Assembly (NCBI GenBank): GCA_002407725.1
Contig: DHOD01000079.1
Span: 9,009 to 14,256, forward strand
Length of the DNA stretch: 5,248 nt
Direction of reading: 5' to 3'
Source: Christensenella sp. UBA5399
GTDB taxonomy: Bacteria; Bacillota; Clostridia; Christensenellales; Christensenellaceae
Shown: in pieces, positions 1 to 5,248 of the stretch
How positions within the stretch are numbered: the stretch's first letter is position 1
Layout: every line of letters starts with the position of its first letter
Notes under the pieces: model-generated
Database searches by the model: none
Told to the model about the DNA's origin: nothing
The model's input: the letters and a program-made list of their open reading frames with translations, nothing else
Program-made: the position numbers and the translations under genes

Positions 1-2289
1 GTACCCGGCCACGCGCACCACGAGCGAACGGTACTGTTCCGGATCCTGCTGCGCCTCGAGCAGGTCGTCCCGCGTGATGACGTTAAACTGCGTCTCCCAC
101 ACGCCGCAATCGCATATGCTGCGCATGTACTCGCCAAACACCTTGTCGCTCTCCTCGCCCTTGAATATGGACGGGTGCAGGAGCTGGTTCAGCACAGAGC
201 CATGGCCCGCACGAACGTTGCACAGCTTGCCTGCCGATTTGAATATCGCCGTCGCACCCCTTTTGTCGTCGCCATGCGTGGGCGAAATGCCGCCGTCGTT
301 CAGCGGTTCCCCCGCATGCCTGCCGTTGGGCGTCGCTGCCGTACGCTCGCCGTTGGGCACGTTTGCCGTCAGGTAATAGATGCCTGCGGTAAATATGCCG
401 CCGCGCGCATTTTTGCGGCCTTCCAGCGCATCGCAATACACTTCCATCGCAAAGCTGCTCATGGCGTCCGCCTCGTCCAGGTCGTTGCCAAACTTCGACG
501 CGCGGTTCTTCAGCATCAGCCGCAGTGGTTCTTTTCCTTCAAAGTCGGTCTTCAGCGCGTCCACCAGCTCTTCCATCGTGACCTTCTTCTGGTCAAATAC
601 AAGCTCTTTGATCGCCATCAGCGAATCGCCCACTGTGATGGGGGCCACGCCCAGCGGCGATGTAAAGTTGTACACCGCGCCGCCGCGCTCAAAGTCCACA
701 CCGCTCTCGATGCAGCCTTCTATCACAACGGAACAGAACGGAAGCGAGCTGTACATCTTGTGCCCTATATCAATGATCCTGTCGTACTTCACAAGCGCAT
801 CGGTGAAATAGAACACCTGTTCCCGGTACGCTTTTTTCACGTCTTCAATCGATTTGAACGTCGCAGGGTCACCCGTTTGCGGGCCCATCTGCACGCCTGT
901 CAGTATGCACTTGCCGTCGTTCATCGCCAGCTCAAAGCACTTGGCCAGGTTGATATGCCCGCTGTTTCCCCAGCTGTTTGTCTTTCCTTCAATGACCGGT
1001 TCACTGCAGCCAAGGAAGCTGAAGTTGTACACTTCCTCTTCCGCCGTTCCAATCCGGCGCATAGCCTCGGTGATCAGCACGTCATTGTAAATTTTTACTT
1101 TATTGATGCCCGACTTCACGCTCACAGTCGCCTCGTCAATCAGCCTCTGTGATGTGCCGGGGTGGATCCGCACGGCGATATCCGGCTGCGACAATGCAAC
1201 ATCGCGGTCCGCCTGGAGGATCATGATGGTGATGTCGTTTGTGGCATCGCTGCCGTCCGCACGCGTACCGCCAATGGCGATGGTCTGCCCGTGGGCCGGC
1301 CCGGTGTTGACCGCAGTCGACTCGTTGGATGCAACCTTGTCAAGCTCGGACAGCTTCAGGAAGAAGCACTCCATCAGCTCAAGCGCGCTGTCGTGGTCGA
1401 TCTTCCCTGCGTCAAGGTCCGCCTTATAATACGGATACAGGTATTGGTCCATCCTGCCGAGCGCCACGCCAAGGCCGTTGCCCTCCAGCAGTATCAGCAT
1501 CTGGATAATAAAGGTAAACTGCACCGCCTCCCAGAACGAGGAAGCCGGGTTTGCGGGAATATTCTCGCAATTTTTTGCAATCTGCAACAGTTCTTCCTTG
1601 CGAGTGGGATCTTTTTCATCCTGCGCCATATCCCTCGCCATATCCGCAAAGCGCTTGGTATAGCCGATTGTCGCCTCCAGCATCTCAATGACGGACAGGT
1701 AAAACTCGCGCTTTTCAACATAGTCGTCGCTGTTCATATCCAGCGCGGCCAGCTTCTCCTTGCAAATGTCCATAATCTTATTGAAACCCGTCCGCATCAG
1801 GTAATCGAAATTCGCAACGATATGCCCCGGAGACTGCGACGGGTAGTTTGCGTTGTACATGACGTTGTAATCAATGATTTTCTGCAAATCCTCGGGCACG
1901 CACGCGGCAATACGTTCGTCCATCGAGCGGCCTTTCCAATACTTGATGCACTCGCGCACTTCCGCCTTTTGCTCTTCCGTGATTGCAAACTGGTCACCCT
2001 GGCGCGTCATAAAATCGTCCATCTGGGTGGCGATCCAGCCTGTCTGGTACTCCAAAAACAGCGGCGTACCGCGCTTGCTCTGTGTGTGGCACCCCACAAT
2101 CAGCTCGTTATCGTGTATGTGAATCGTCATGTTCTCCAATACGTTGCGCATGGAGAGCGCCCGCTTCATGGGATCGGATTTATCCTCATTCTGCATATAG
2201 CTTTCCATTACCAGCTTTGCCCGCTCCGTATCGATCTGGCGTGTAGACGAGAGAAATGCGTCCTTAAGCGATTTAATCCTGTCGTTCAT
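1..2289 (-). CDS. Glycyl radical enzyme, lyase/dehydratase branch of the pyruvate formate-lyase family (C-terminus cut by window edge)
   Basis: An uninterrupted 763-codon frame runs from ATG 2287-2289 to the left edge, with GGAGG 7 nt upstream of the start. The order of parts is that of a glycyl radical enzyme: a PFL-type barrel, then a C-terminal glycyl radical domain. Cys428 (codon 1006-1008) sits in G-C-S-E-P, giving the thiyl Cys and, two residues on, Glu430, the general base of GRE dehydratases and C-O/C-N/C-S lyases. Pyruvate formate-lyase has Cys-Cys here. His156 lies in a conserved G-H segment. A second family block, IEGCIESGVDFERGGAVYNFT, spans about residues 523-543, and a glycine-domain block ATPNGRHAGEPLNDGG ends near 667. 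The frame ends R-V-A-G-Y, making Gly762 the radical site; about 20 residues are probably missing. In glycerol dehydratase the substrate is held by His281, Ser282 and Asp447; here the aligned positions are Leu273, Gly274 and Asn442. The family call is secure and the substrate unknown. It is probably cytosolic, strictly anaerobic and dependent on a radical SAM activase outside the window. Automatic annotation would likely say 'formate acetyltransferase', which the Cys-x-Glu site contradicts. Confidence 0.95.
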   Translation of the reverse strand, partial: MNDRIKSLKDAFLSSTRQIDTERAKLVMESYMQNEDKSDPMKRALSMRNVLENMTIHIHDNELIVGCHTQSKRGTPLFLEYQTGWIATQMDDFMTRQGDQFAITEEQKAEVRECIKYWKGRSMDERIAACVPEDLQKIIDYNVMYNANYPSQSPGHIVANFDYLMRTGFNKIMDICKEKLAALDMNSDDYVEKREFYLSVIEMLEATIGYTKRFADMARDMAQDEKDPTRKEELLQIAKNCENIPANPASSFWEAVQFTFIIQMLILLEGNGLGVALGRMDQYLYPYYKADLDAGKIDHDSALELMECFFLKLSELDKVASNESTAVNTGPAHGQTIAIGGTRADGSDATNDITIMILQADRDVALSQPDIAVRIHPGTSQRLIDEATVSVKSGINKVKIYNDVLITEAMRRIGTAEEEVYNFSFLGCSEPVIEGKTNSWGNSGHINLAKCFELAMNDGKCILTGVQMGPQTGDPATFKSIEDVKKAYREQVFYFTDALVKYDRIIDIGHKMYSSLPFCSVVIEGCIESGVDFERGGAVYNFTSPLGVAPITVGDSLMAIKELVFDQKKVTMEELVDALKTDFEGKEPLRLMLKNRASKFGNDLDEADAMSSFAMEVYCDALEGRKNARGGIFTAGIYYLTANVPNGERTAATPNGRHAGEPLNDGGISPTHGDDKRGATAIFKSAGKLCNVRAGHGSVLNQLLHPSIFKGEESDKVFGEYMRSICDCGVWETQFNVITRDDLLEAQQDPEQYRSLVVRVAGY

Positions 2290-2296
2290 TTTCCAT

Positions 2297-2301
2297 CCTC
2301 C
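2297..2301 (-). promoter_or_regulatory. Ribosome binding site of the glycyl radical enzyme gene
   Basis: GGAGG on the minus strand, 7 nt before the ATG at 2287-2289. This strong site fixes the GRE start. It lies after the stop codon of the leader ORF, so the GRE is initiated independently or by reinitiation after leader translation. Confidence 0.85.
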
Positions 2302-2317
2302 ATATGTTATATAAATG

Positions 2318-2368
2318 TTAGAAGGAGACCACCTTGGGATCCATACTCACCGTCCGGCCCCGAAACAA
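2318..2368 (-). CDS. Candidate 16-residue leader peptide upstream of the glycyl radical enzyme
   Basis: A TTG codon at 2366-2368 lies 8 nt downstream of a full AAGGAGG Shine-Dalgarno site and opens a 16-codon frame closed by TAA at 2318-2320. The peptide is MFRGRTVSMDPKVVSF. It falls within the inferred 5' untranslated region of the GRE, after the predicted promoter, and its stop is 28 nt before the GRE ATG. The same frame stays open upstream to an ATG at 2516-2518, but that longer version would run through the predicted promoter and is rich in Lys and Ala, so the short form is preferred. No domain or known function is recognised. Possible roles are a translated leader controlling GRE expression, a small functional peptide, or a chance ORF. 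The strength and spacing of the SD are the main support. TTG starts are used in Firmicutes, but in-frame GTG and ATG codons downstream could also serve, with poorer SD spacing. Confidence 0.5.
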   Translation of the reverse strand: MFRGRTVSMDPKVVSF

Positions 2369-2376
2369 CTTTACAG

Positions 2377-2383
2377 CCTCCTT
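2377..2383 (-). promoter_or_regulatory. Strong Shine-Dalgarno site of the leader ORF
   Basis: AAGGAGG on the minus strand, a 7-base match to the anti-SD, 8 nt before the TTG at 2366-2368. It is stronger than the site of the GRE itself. Six of its bases (AAGGAG) are complementary to CTCCTT at the 3' end of the leader ORF (plus positions 2322-2327), so the leader RNA could fold to mask this site. Confidence 0.6.
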
Positions 2384-2408
2384 TTGGTCACACATCCTTC
2401 CATAAAAT

Positions 2409-2437
2409 ACTTTAGCACATTTGTTCCTTTTTGTCAA
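2409..2437 (-). promoter_or_regulatory. Sigma-A promoter of the glycyl radical enzyme gene
   Basis: On the minus strand, TTGACA (2432-2437) is followed by a 17-bp spacer and TAAAGT (2409-2414), with a TG dinucleotide one base before the -10 box (extended -10). The -35 matches consensus 6/6 and the -10 matches 4/6. Transcription should begin near 2402, giving a leader of about 113 nt that contains the small ORF. A T7A6 tract at 2453-2465, just upstream of the -35, may act as an UP element. Two copies of a 12-bp element overlap this promoter, one in the spacer and one on the -35, as expected for repressor control. Confidence 0.75.
2416..2427. repeat. Copy 1 of a 12-bp repeated element (CACATTTGTTCC), within the GRE promoter spacer
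   Basis: CACATTTGTTCC matches the copy at 2545-2556 at 11 of 12 positions. It lies wholly between the -35 and -10 boxes of the GRE promoter, where a bound protein would block RNA polymerase. Candidate operator half of a divergent regulon; the regulator is not in the window. Confidence 0.4.
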
Positions 2438-2446
2438 TATTGTGCC
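2435..2446. repeat. Copy 2 of the 12-bp element (CAATATTGTGCC), overlapping the GRE -35 box
   Basis: CAATATTGTGCC matches the copy at 2545-2556 at 9 of 12 positions, in the same orientation and 19 bp from copy 1. It is the most degenerate of the three and could be chance in AT-rich DNA. Confidence 0.25.
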
Positions 2447-2474
2447 TCTGGCTTTTTTTAAAAAATTCAACTGT

Positions 2475-2485
2475 GCGGCAGCCGC
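2475..2485. repeat. Perfect 5+1+5 palindrome GCGGCaGCCGC in the divergent control region
   Basis: GCGGC and GCCGC are perfect inverted arms around one base. It stands out as a GC-rich island in AT-rich DNA between the two promoters. It has no U-tract, so it is not a terminator. A protein-binding site is possible but unsupported. Confidence 0.3.
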
Positions 2486-2531
2486 CATTTTTCGCTTATT
2501 GCTGCTGTTTTTGCGCATTATTCATCCCCGC

Positions 2532-2556
2532 CAAATGCTGCGGTCACATTTGTGCC
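2532..2556. repeat. Inverted repeat CAAATG-N9-CATTTG overlapping copy 3 of the 12-bp element
   Basis: CAAATG (2532-2537) and CATTTG (2547-2552) form a perfect 6-bp dyad with a 9-bp spacer. The right arm lies inside CACATTTGTGCC (2545-2556), copy 3 of the 12-bp element, which itself has CACA/TGTG arms. It is centred about 50 bp upstream of the kinase -35 box. An activator or repressor site serving the kinase promoter is plausible. Confidence 0.4.
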
Positions 2557-2591
2557 ACTAAAATTATATAAAATAATCATTCGCTGTGCTG

Positions 2592-2621
2592 TTGACGAAA
2601 CCTTTGGTAAAAATTTATAAT
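2592..2621 (+). promoter_or_regulatory. Sigma-A promoter of the FGGY kinase gene
   Basis: TTGACG (2592-2597), an 18-bp spacer and a perfect TATAAT (2616-2621), followed by a purine-containing start region near 2628. This predicts an untranslated leader of about 67 nt before the kinase start, in which no clear structure is seen. An AT-rich block at 2559-2580 lies just upstream and may assist. The -35 boxes of the two divergent promoters are about 155 bp apart, so transcripts diverge without overlap. Confidence 0.8.
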
Positions 2622-2694
2622 GCAACCAGACCTTTACTTCTATATTAAAACAACATCTGCAAGGCCGGGCTCAAATACTTTTTAAAGGCGGGTT

Positions 2695-4239
2695 ATGATG
2701 GCAAATTATTTGGTTGGGTGCGATATTGGGACAAGTGGCGCAAAGGCCATTGTAATCGACGACCAGGGCGCCACCCTGGGCAGCAGCTATATCGAATACC
2801 CCCTGCTGGCCTCGCGCCCCGGATGGTCGGAGCACGACCCGCGCGACTACTGGCGGGTATTTAAACATGTCGTAAGCGGCGCAATCAAAAGCGCCAACGT
2901 GCACAATACGGAAATCGCAGGGCTCAGCATCAGCTCGTGCTCACCGTGCAGCGTCTTTGTGGACCGGGACGGCAACGCGCTGGATCAAAGCCAGACATGG
3001 CTTGACAGGCGCGCCGTGGACGAGTGCGCTTATGTACAGCAATTCTACAGCGCAGACGAGATCTTTGAACTGACCGCCAACACGCTCGACCCGCACATCG
3101 GCGCGTTAAAGCTGTTGTGGGAGAAAAATAACCGTCCGGAAATATACCACAGGACGTACAAGATGCTCAATCCTGCAAACTATATCACCATGCTGCTGAC
3201 AGGCGAATTTGTGACGGATTATTCAAATGCTTCGCTGACCGGGCTGATCTTTGACATCCGCAACCGCCAGTGGCGCATGGATATTGCCGAAAAGGTGGGG
3301 CTCGACCCCGACAAATTTACGCGCCTGGCCCCCTGCGACGAGGTGGTCGGTGCAGTGACCCGCAGCGCAGCGGCGGAGTGCGGCCTTGCCGCAGGCACGC
3401 CTGTTGTGGCGGGAACAATGGACTGCAACGCGGGATGGCTGGGTAACGGCGCCACACTGCCGGGCGACGCCAGCTTTGTGATGGGCACTGCGGGCGCGCT
3501 GGGCGTCGTCCACCAAAACACCACTTTCACTAAGACGATGACCAACGTTGTCCACACTGCCTACTCGGACAAATCTTACACCACATTGGCGGGTACGGCG
3601 TGTTGCGGTGGGCTGCTGCGGTATTTTCGCGATACGTTTGCGGCTACCGACGCAAGGATCGCCCAGGAGAACGGGGCTGACATTTACGACATACTGACGG
3701 CGGAAGCGAAGGATATCCCGCCCGGGGCAGACGGCCTGCTCACACTGCCCTACCTGTCCGGCGAGCGGACGCCCCTGTGGAACCCGCTTGCCCGCGGCGT
3801 CGTTTTCGGATTGTCGCTTTCCCATACGCGCGGCCACTGGGTGCGCTCCCTGATGGAGAGCGCCATGTACGCGGTATACCACTGTGTAAAAATCATGCGG
3901 GAAAACGGCCTGGAAATGAAGCTGCCCATCGTCGTCAGCGAAGGCGGCTCCAAAAGCCCGCTTTGGCGGCAGATTGCGGCGGATATCATGGGGATTGCAT
4001 TTTCCTACACACCGGACGCAAAGGGCGCGCCCATGGGCAACGCCATCAACGCGGGCGTCGGCGTGGGCATATTCAAGGATTACGAAGTTGCAAAAGACTT
4101 CCTTACAGCGGGCGAACTCAGCAAACCGGATGCGGCAAACCACGTGGTCTACCAACAATATTTTGCGCAATACCTGCAATTGTACAAAGACGTCAAGCCG
4201 GATTTCGATTCCCTCGCGGCTTTATTGCAAGCCGATTGA
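2695..4239 (+). CDS. FGGY-family carbohydrate kinase (xylulokinase-like), substrate unknown
   Basis: A 514-residue cytosolic ATP-dependent sugar or polyol kinase with the two actin-like domains of the FGGY family. The N-terminal phosphate loop is D10-I-G-T-S-G15. A W102-L-D-R-R block matches the conserved WxDxR of xylulokinases. The catalytic base is Asp243 in GTMDCNAG. A second phosphate/ADP loop, MGTAGALG, begins at 263. SGERTP is at 355-360, an FGGY signature-like block at about 368-388, and the adenosine-binding EGGSKSPLWRQ at 416-426. In E. coli xylulokinase the region near residue 77 carries Gln-Met-His for the sugar; here the corresponding stretch (80-85) reads S-S-C-S-P-C, so D-xylulose is doubtful. 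Length is slightly above the usual 480-500. Two adjacent ATGs (2695 and 2698) both fit; AAAGG at 2684-2688 gives spacers of 6 and 9 nt. The gene is divergent from the GRE and ends 3 nt before a terminator, so it is probably monocistronic. Phosphorylation of the substrate or of a product of the GRE pathway is inferred from position only. Confidence 0.92.
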   Translation: MMANYLVGCDIGTSGAKAIVIDDQGATLGSSYIEYPLLASRPGWSEHDPRDYWRVFKHVVSGAIKSANVHNTEIAGLSISSCSPCSVFVDRDGNALDQSQTWLDRRAVDECAYVQQFYSADEIFELTANTLDPHIGALKLLWEKNNRPEIYHRTYKMLNPANYITMLLTGEFVTDYSNASLTGLIFDIRNRQWRMDIAEKVGLDPDKFTRLAPCDEVVGAVTRSAAAECGLAAGTPVVAGTMDCNAGWLGNGATLPGDASFVMGTAGALGVVHQNTTFTKTMTNVVHTAYSDKSYTTLAGTACCGGLLRYFRDTFAATDARIAQENGADIYDILTAEAKDIPPGADGLLTLPYLSGERTPLWNPLARGVVFGLSLSHTRGHWVRSLMESAMYAVYHCVKIMRENGLEMKLPIVVSEGGSKSPLWRQIAADIMGIAFSYTPDAKGAPMGNAINAGVGVGIFKDYEVAKDFLTAGELSKPDAANHVVYQQYFAQYLQLYKDVKPDFDSLAALLQAD

Positions 4240-4242
4240 TAT

Positions 4243-4276
4243 AAAGTCCCCGAAACCAGAAATTCCGGGGGCTTTT
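4243..4276 (+). terminator. Rho-independent terminator after the kinase, possibly bidirectional
   Basis: AAAGTCCCCG (4243-4252) pairs with CGGGGGCTTT (4266-4275), a 10-bp stem with one G-T wobble and a 13-nt loop, followed by TTTTATT. It begins 3 nt after the kinase stop. Read from the other strand, the stem is followed by a T-rich run (CTTTATAT), and it lies about 40 nt after the stop of the convergent Ig-like gene, so it may end both transcripts. The only other gene-free DNA here is 4277-4317, which shows nothing further. Confidence 0.85.
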
Positions 4277-4317
4277 ATTGTACAAAGGCATACTTTATTT
4301 GTTTGGTACACAGCCTG

Positions 4318-5248
4318 TTATGGGTTGATCGTAATTGTCACCGGCAACGTAGCCGTTGCGCCCACGCCGTCTGTCACCGTCGCACTCATGCTGTCAAACG
4401 CGCCTGCTTGTGAAGGCGTGCCTGTTATGCTGCCGTCCGCCGCGTTAAACGACAATCCGGGCGGAAGCGTCCCTGTAAGCGCGTATGTATACGGCGGGGT
4501 CCCGTTGACCGCTTCTATTCCACCGCTAAATGACACGCCAACAGTGCCGAATTGCGCGCCAGAACTGATATTGATGAACAGCGTATCGTTTATCAATACT
4601 GTATAGCTCTGTGTATCCGAGGTCGGCGTAGAAGCGCTGTCCACCACTTTGATTGCAAAGGTATAGCTGCCTGCCGTCGATGGCGTTCCGCTGATCGCCC
4701 CTGTGCTTCCGTTCAGCGACAGCCCCGTTGGCAACGCACCGCTATCTATAGTAAACGTCTTGGCTCCCGCGCCGCCCGTAGTCGCGATCTGCTGCGAATA
4801 CCCGTGCCCGGCCGTCCATGTGGGAAGCGTTGCCGTGGTGATGCTGATAGGCGTTGCCGCCGCCACATTCACCGTTACCGCCATGTTGGCCGTTCCCTCG
4901 CTGTTGGTTGCGGCAAAATTGGCAGTGTAGTTGCCTGGGGCCAGCCCAGCATCAATAGTCAGCGTCCCGCCGGATATAGATGCGCCCGCCGTGTTTTCAC
5001 CCGGAAGGGCGCTCATTGCCTGCGTAGGTGTGGGCACGCCCGTGACCGTGTAGCTTTTGGTGGCCGCTGCGTACCCCTCCACCAGGTTGATAGTATCGGT
5101 GATTGCCGTCGCCCCGCCGTTTATTGCCGGGACCTGCGCCGCCACCACATTCACCGTTACCGCCATGTTTGCCGTTCCCTCGCTGTTGGTTGCGGCAAAA
5201 TTAGCGGAATATGTGCCCGGCGCAAGCCCAGCATCAATAGTCAGCGTC
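4318..5248 (-). CDS. Secreted or surface protein with tandem Ig-like domains (C-terminal 309 residues; N-terminus beyond right edge)
   Basis: An open frame enters from the right edge and ends at TAA 4318-4320. Internal ATGs, such as 5164-5166, fall mid-domain and are not the start. Reading from the edge, the protein shows the end of one 94-residue beta-rich repeat, then a full repeat in which LTIDAGLAPG-Y-ANFAATNSEG recurs, each closing in NMAVTVNV. Two putative Ig (He_PIG-type) domains follow, at about residues 133-219 and 223-309. Each has the hallmark LPxGLS...GxIxGTPSxAG: ALPTGLSLNGSTGAISGTPS and TLPPGLSFNAADGSITGTPS. The composition is Thr/Ser/Ala/Gly-rich with almost no Cys, typical of extracellular stalks or adhesins. 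The chain stops directly after the last beta-strand (TITINP), with no LPxTG sorting signal, hydrophobic tail or S-layer homology domain, so any anchor must be N-terminal or absent. It is convergent with the kinase and shows no link to it. Ligand and function are unknown. Confidence 0.88.
   Translation of the reverse strand, partial: TLTIDAGLAPGTYSANFAATNSEGTANMAVTVNVVAAQVPAINGGATAITDTINLVEGYAAATKSYTVTGVPTPTQAMSALPGENTAGASISGGTLTIDAGLAPGNYTANFAATNSEGTANMAVTVNVAAATPISITTATLPTWTAGHGYSQQIATTGGAGAKTFTIDSGALPTGLSLNGSTGAISGTPSTAGSYTFAIKVVDSASTPTSDTQSYTVLINDTLFINISSGAQFGTVGVSFSGGIEAVNGTPPYTYALTGTLPPGLSFNAADGSITGTPSQAGAFDSMSATVTDGVGATATLPVTITINP
4863..4966 (-). repeat. Intragenic tandem repeat of 282-bp period, copy B
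   Basis: This 104-bp segment matches 5145-5248 with about 10 mismatches by eye (around 90% identity) and no gaps. The period is 282 bp, exactly 94 codons. The mismatches cluster in one 27-bp stretch and leave the protein almost unchanged (N/T and T/S swaps), showing both recent duplication and protein-level constraint. Confidence 0.85.
5145..5248 (-). repeat. Intragenic tandem repeat of 282-bp period, copy A (cut by window edge)
   Basis: Partner of 4863-4966. The repeat continues past the right edge, so more copies may lie upstream in the gene. A 52-bp block shared by both copies (5145-5196) differs at one base only, enough for recombination to change the repeat number. Confidence 0.85.

Noticed and set aside
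1..2289. Annotation as pyruvate formate-lyase (pflB)
   Set aside because: The active site is G-C-S-E-P with a Cys-x-Glu arrangement, not the adjacent Cys-Cys pair that pyruvate formate-lyase needs.
175..2415. Long plus-strand open frames (325 codons at 175-1152, 417 codons at 1162-2415)
   Set aside because: They lie antisense to the glycyl radical enzyme gene. Their translations are Arg/His/Val-rich with no recognisable family, as expected for the complement of a GC-biased gene. The minus-strand frame carries all the conserved GRE motifs.
2318..2518. 66-codon minus-strand ORF starting at ATG 2516-2518
   Set aside because: Its first two thirds overlap the predicted GRE promoter and A-tract, are Lys/Ala-rich, and show no strong SD. 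Only the last 16 codons after AAGGAGG are kept as a candidate leader ORF.
2590..2612. Possible catabolite-response (cre) site around GACGAAACCTTTGGTAA
   Set aside because: It lacks the central CG and the dyad of the cre consensus, and the similarity is no better than chance in this AT-rich region.
2290..2694. tRNA, CRISPR array, known riboswitch or insertion sequence in the intergenic region
   Set aside because: No cloverleaf, regularly spaced repeats, recognisable aptamer core or transposase/terminal repeats could be seen on either strand.
3223..4179. 318-codon minus-strand open frame
   Set aside because: It is antisense to the FGGY kinase, has a Arg/His/Cys-rich composition and no domain. 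The plus-strand frame is clearly the gene.
4318..5166. Start of the Ig-like gene at ATG 5164-5166
   Set aside because: The frame stays open to the right edge, and the upstream residues repeat the sequence found 94 residues later, so this Met is internal to a domain.

Overview
This window most likely comes from an anaerobic, moderately GC-rich Firmicute of the Clostridia type. The coding regions look GC-rich and the intergenic control region AT-rich. The main gene encodes an oxygen-sensitive glycyl radical enzyme. Both promoters are close to the sigma-A consensus, Shine-Dalgarno sites are strong, and the surface protein has stacked Ig-like domains of a kind common in gut Clostridia. No 16S or other taxonomic marker is present, so this placement is inference.

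Layout: (1) 1-2289, minus strand, is a glycyl radical enzyme (GRE) of the pyruvate formate-lyase superfamily. It is complete at its N terminus and cut by the window edge just after the radical glycine. (2) 2290-2694 is a divergent control region. It holds a sigma-A promoter for the GRE, a leader with a strongly SD-preceded 16-codon ORF, three similar 12-bp elements, and a near-consensus promoter for the kinase. (3) 2695-4239, plus strand, is an FGGY-family carbohydrate kinase. (4) 4243-4276 is a rho-independent terminator between two convergent genes. (5) 4318-5248, minus strand, is the C-terminal part of a secreted or surface protein made of tandem Ig-like domains, open at the right edge.

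The GRE and the kinase share one divergent control region and probably one catabolic pathway. The GRE has the Cys-x-Glu site of the lyase/dehydratase branch, not the Cys-Cys of true pyruvate formate-lyase. However, the residues that bind glycerol in glycerol dehydratase are replaced. The kinase likewise has the FGGY catalytic core but lacks the Gln-Met-His substrate motif of xylulokinase. Together they suggest a radical route for a sugar, polyol or anhydrosugar whose identity cannot be read from this window. The GRE-activating radical SAM enzyme, which must exist, is not in view and would probably lie beyond the left edge.

The most interesting small-scale item is the leader ORF (MFRGRTVSMDPKVVSF) between the GRE promoter and the GRE start. 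It has a full AAGGAGG site and ends 28 nt before the GRE start codon. The Ig-like gene looks functionally unrelated to the metabolic pair.
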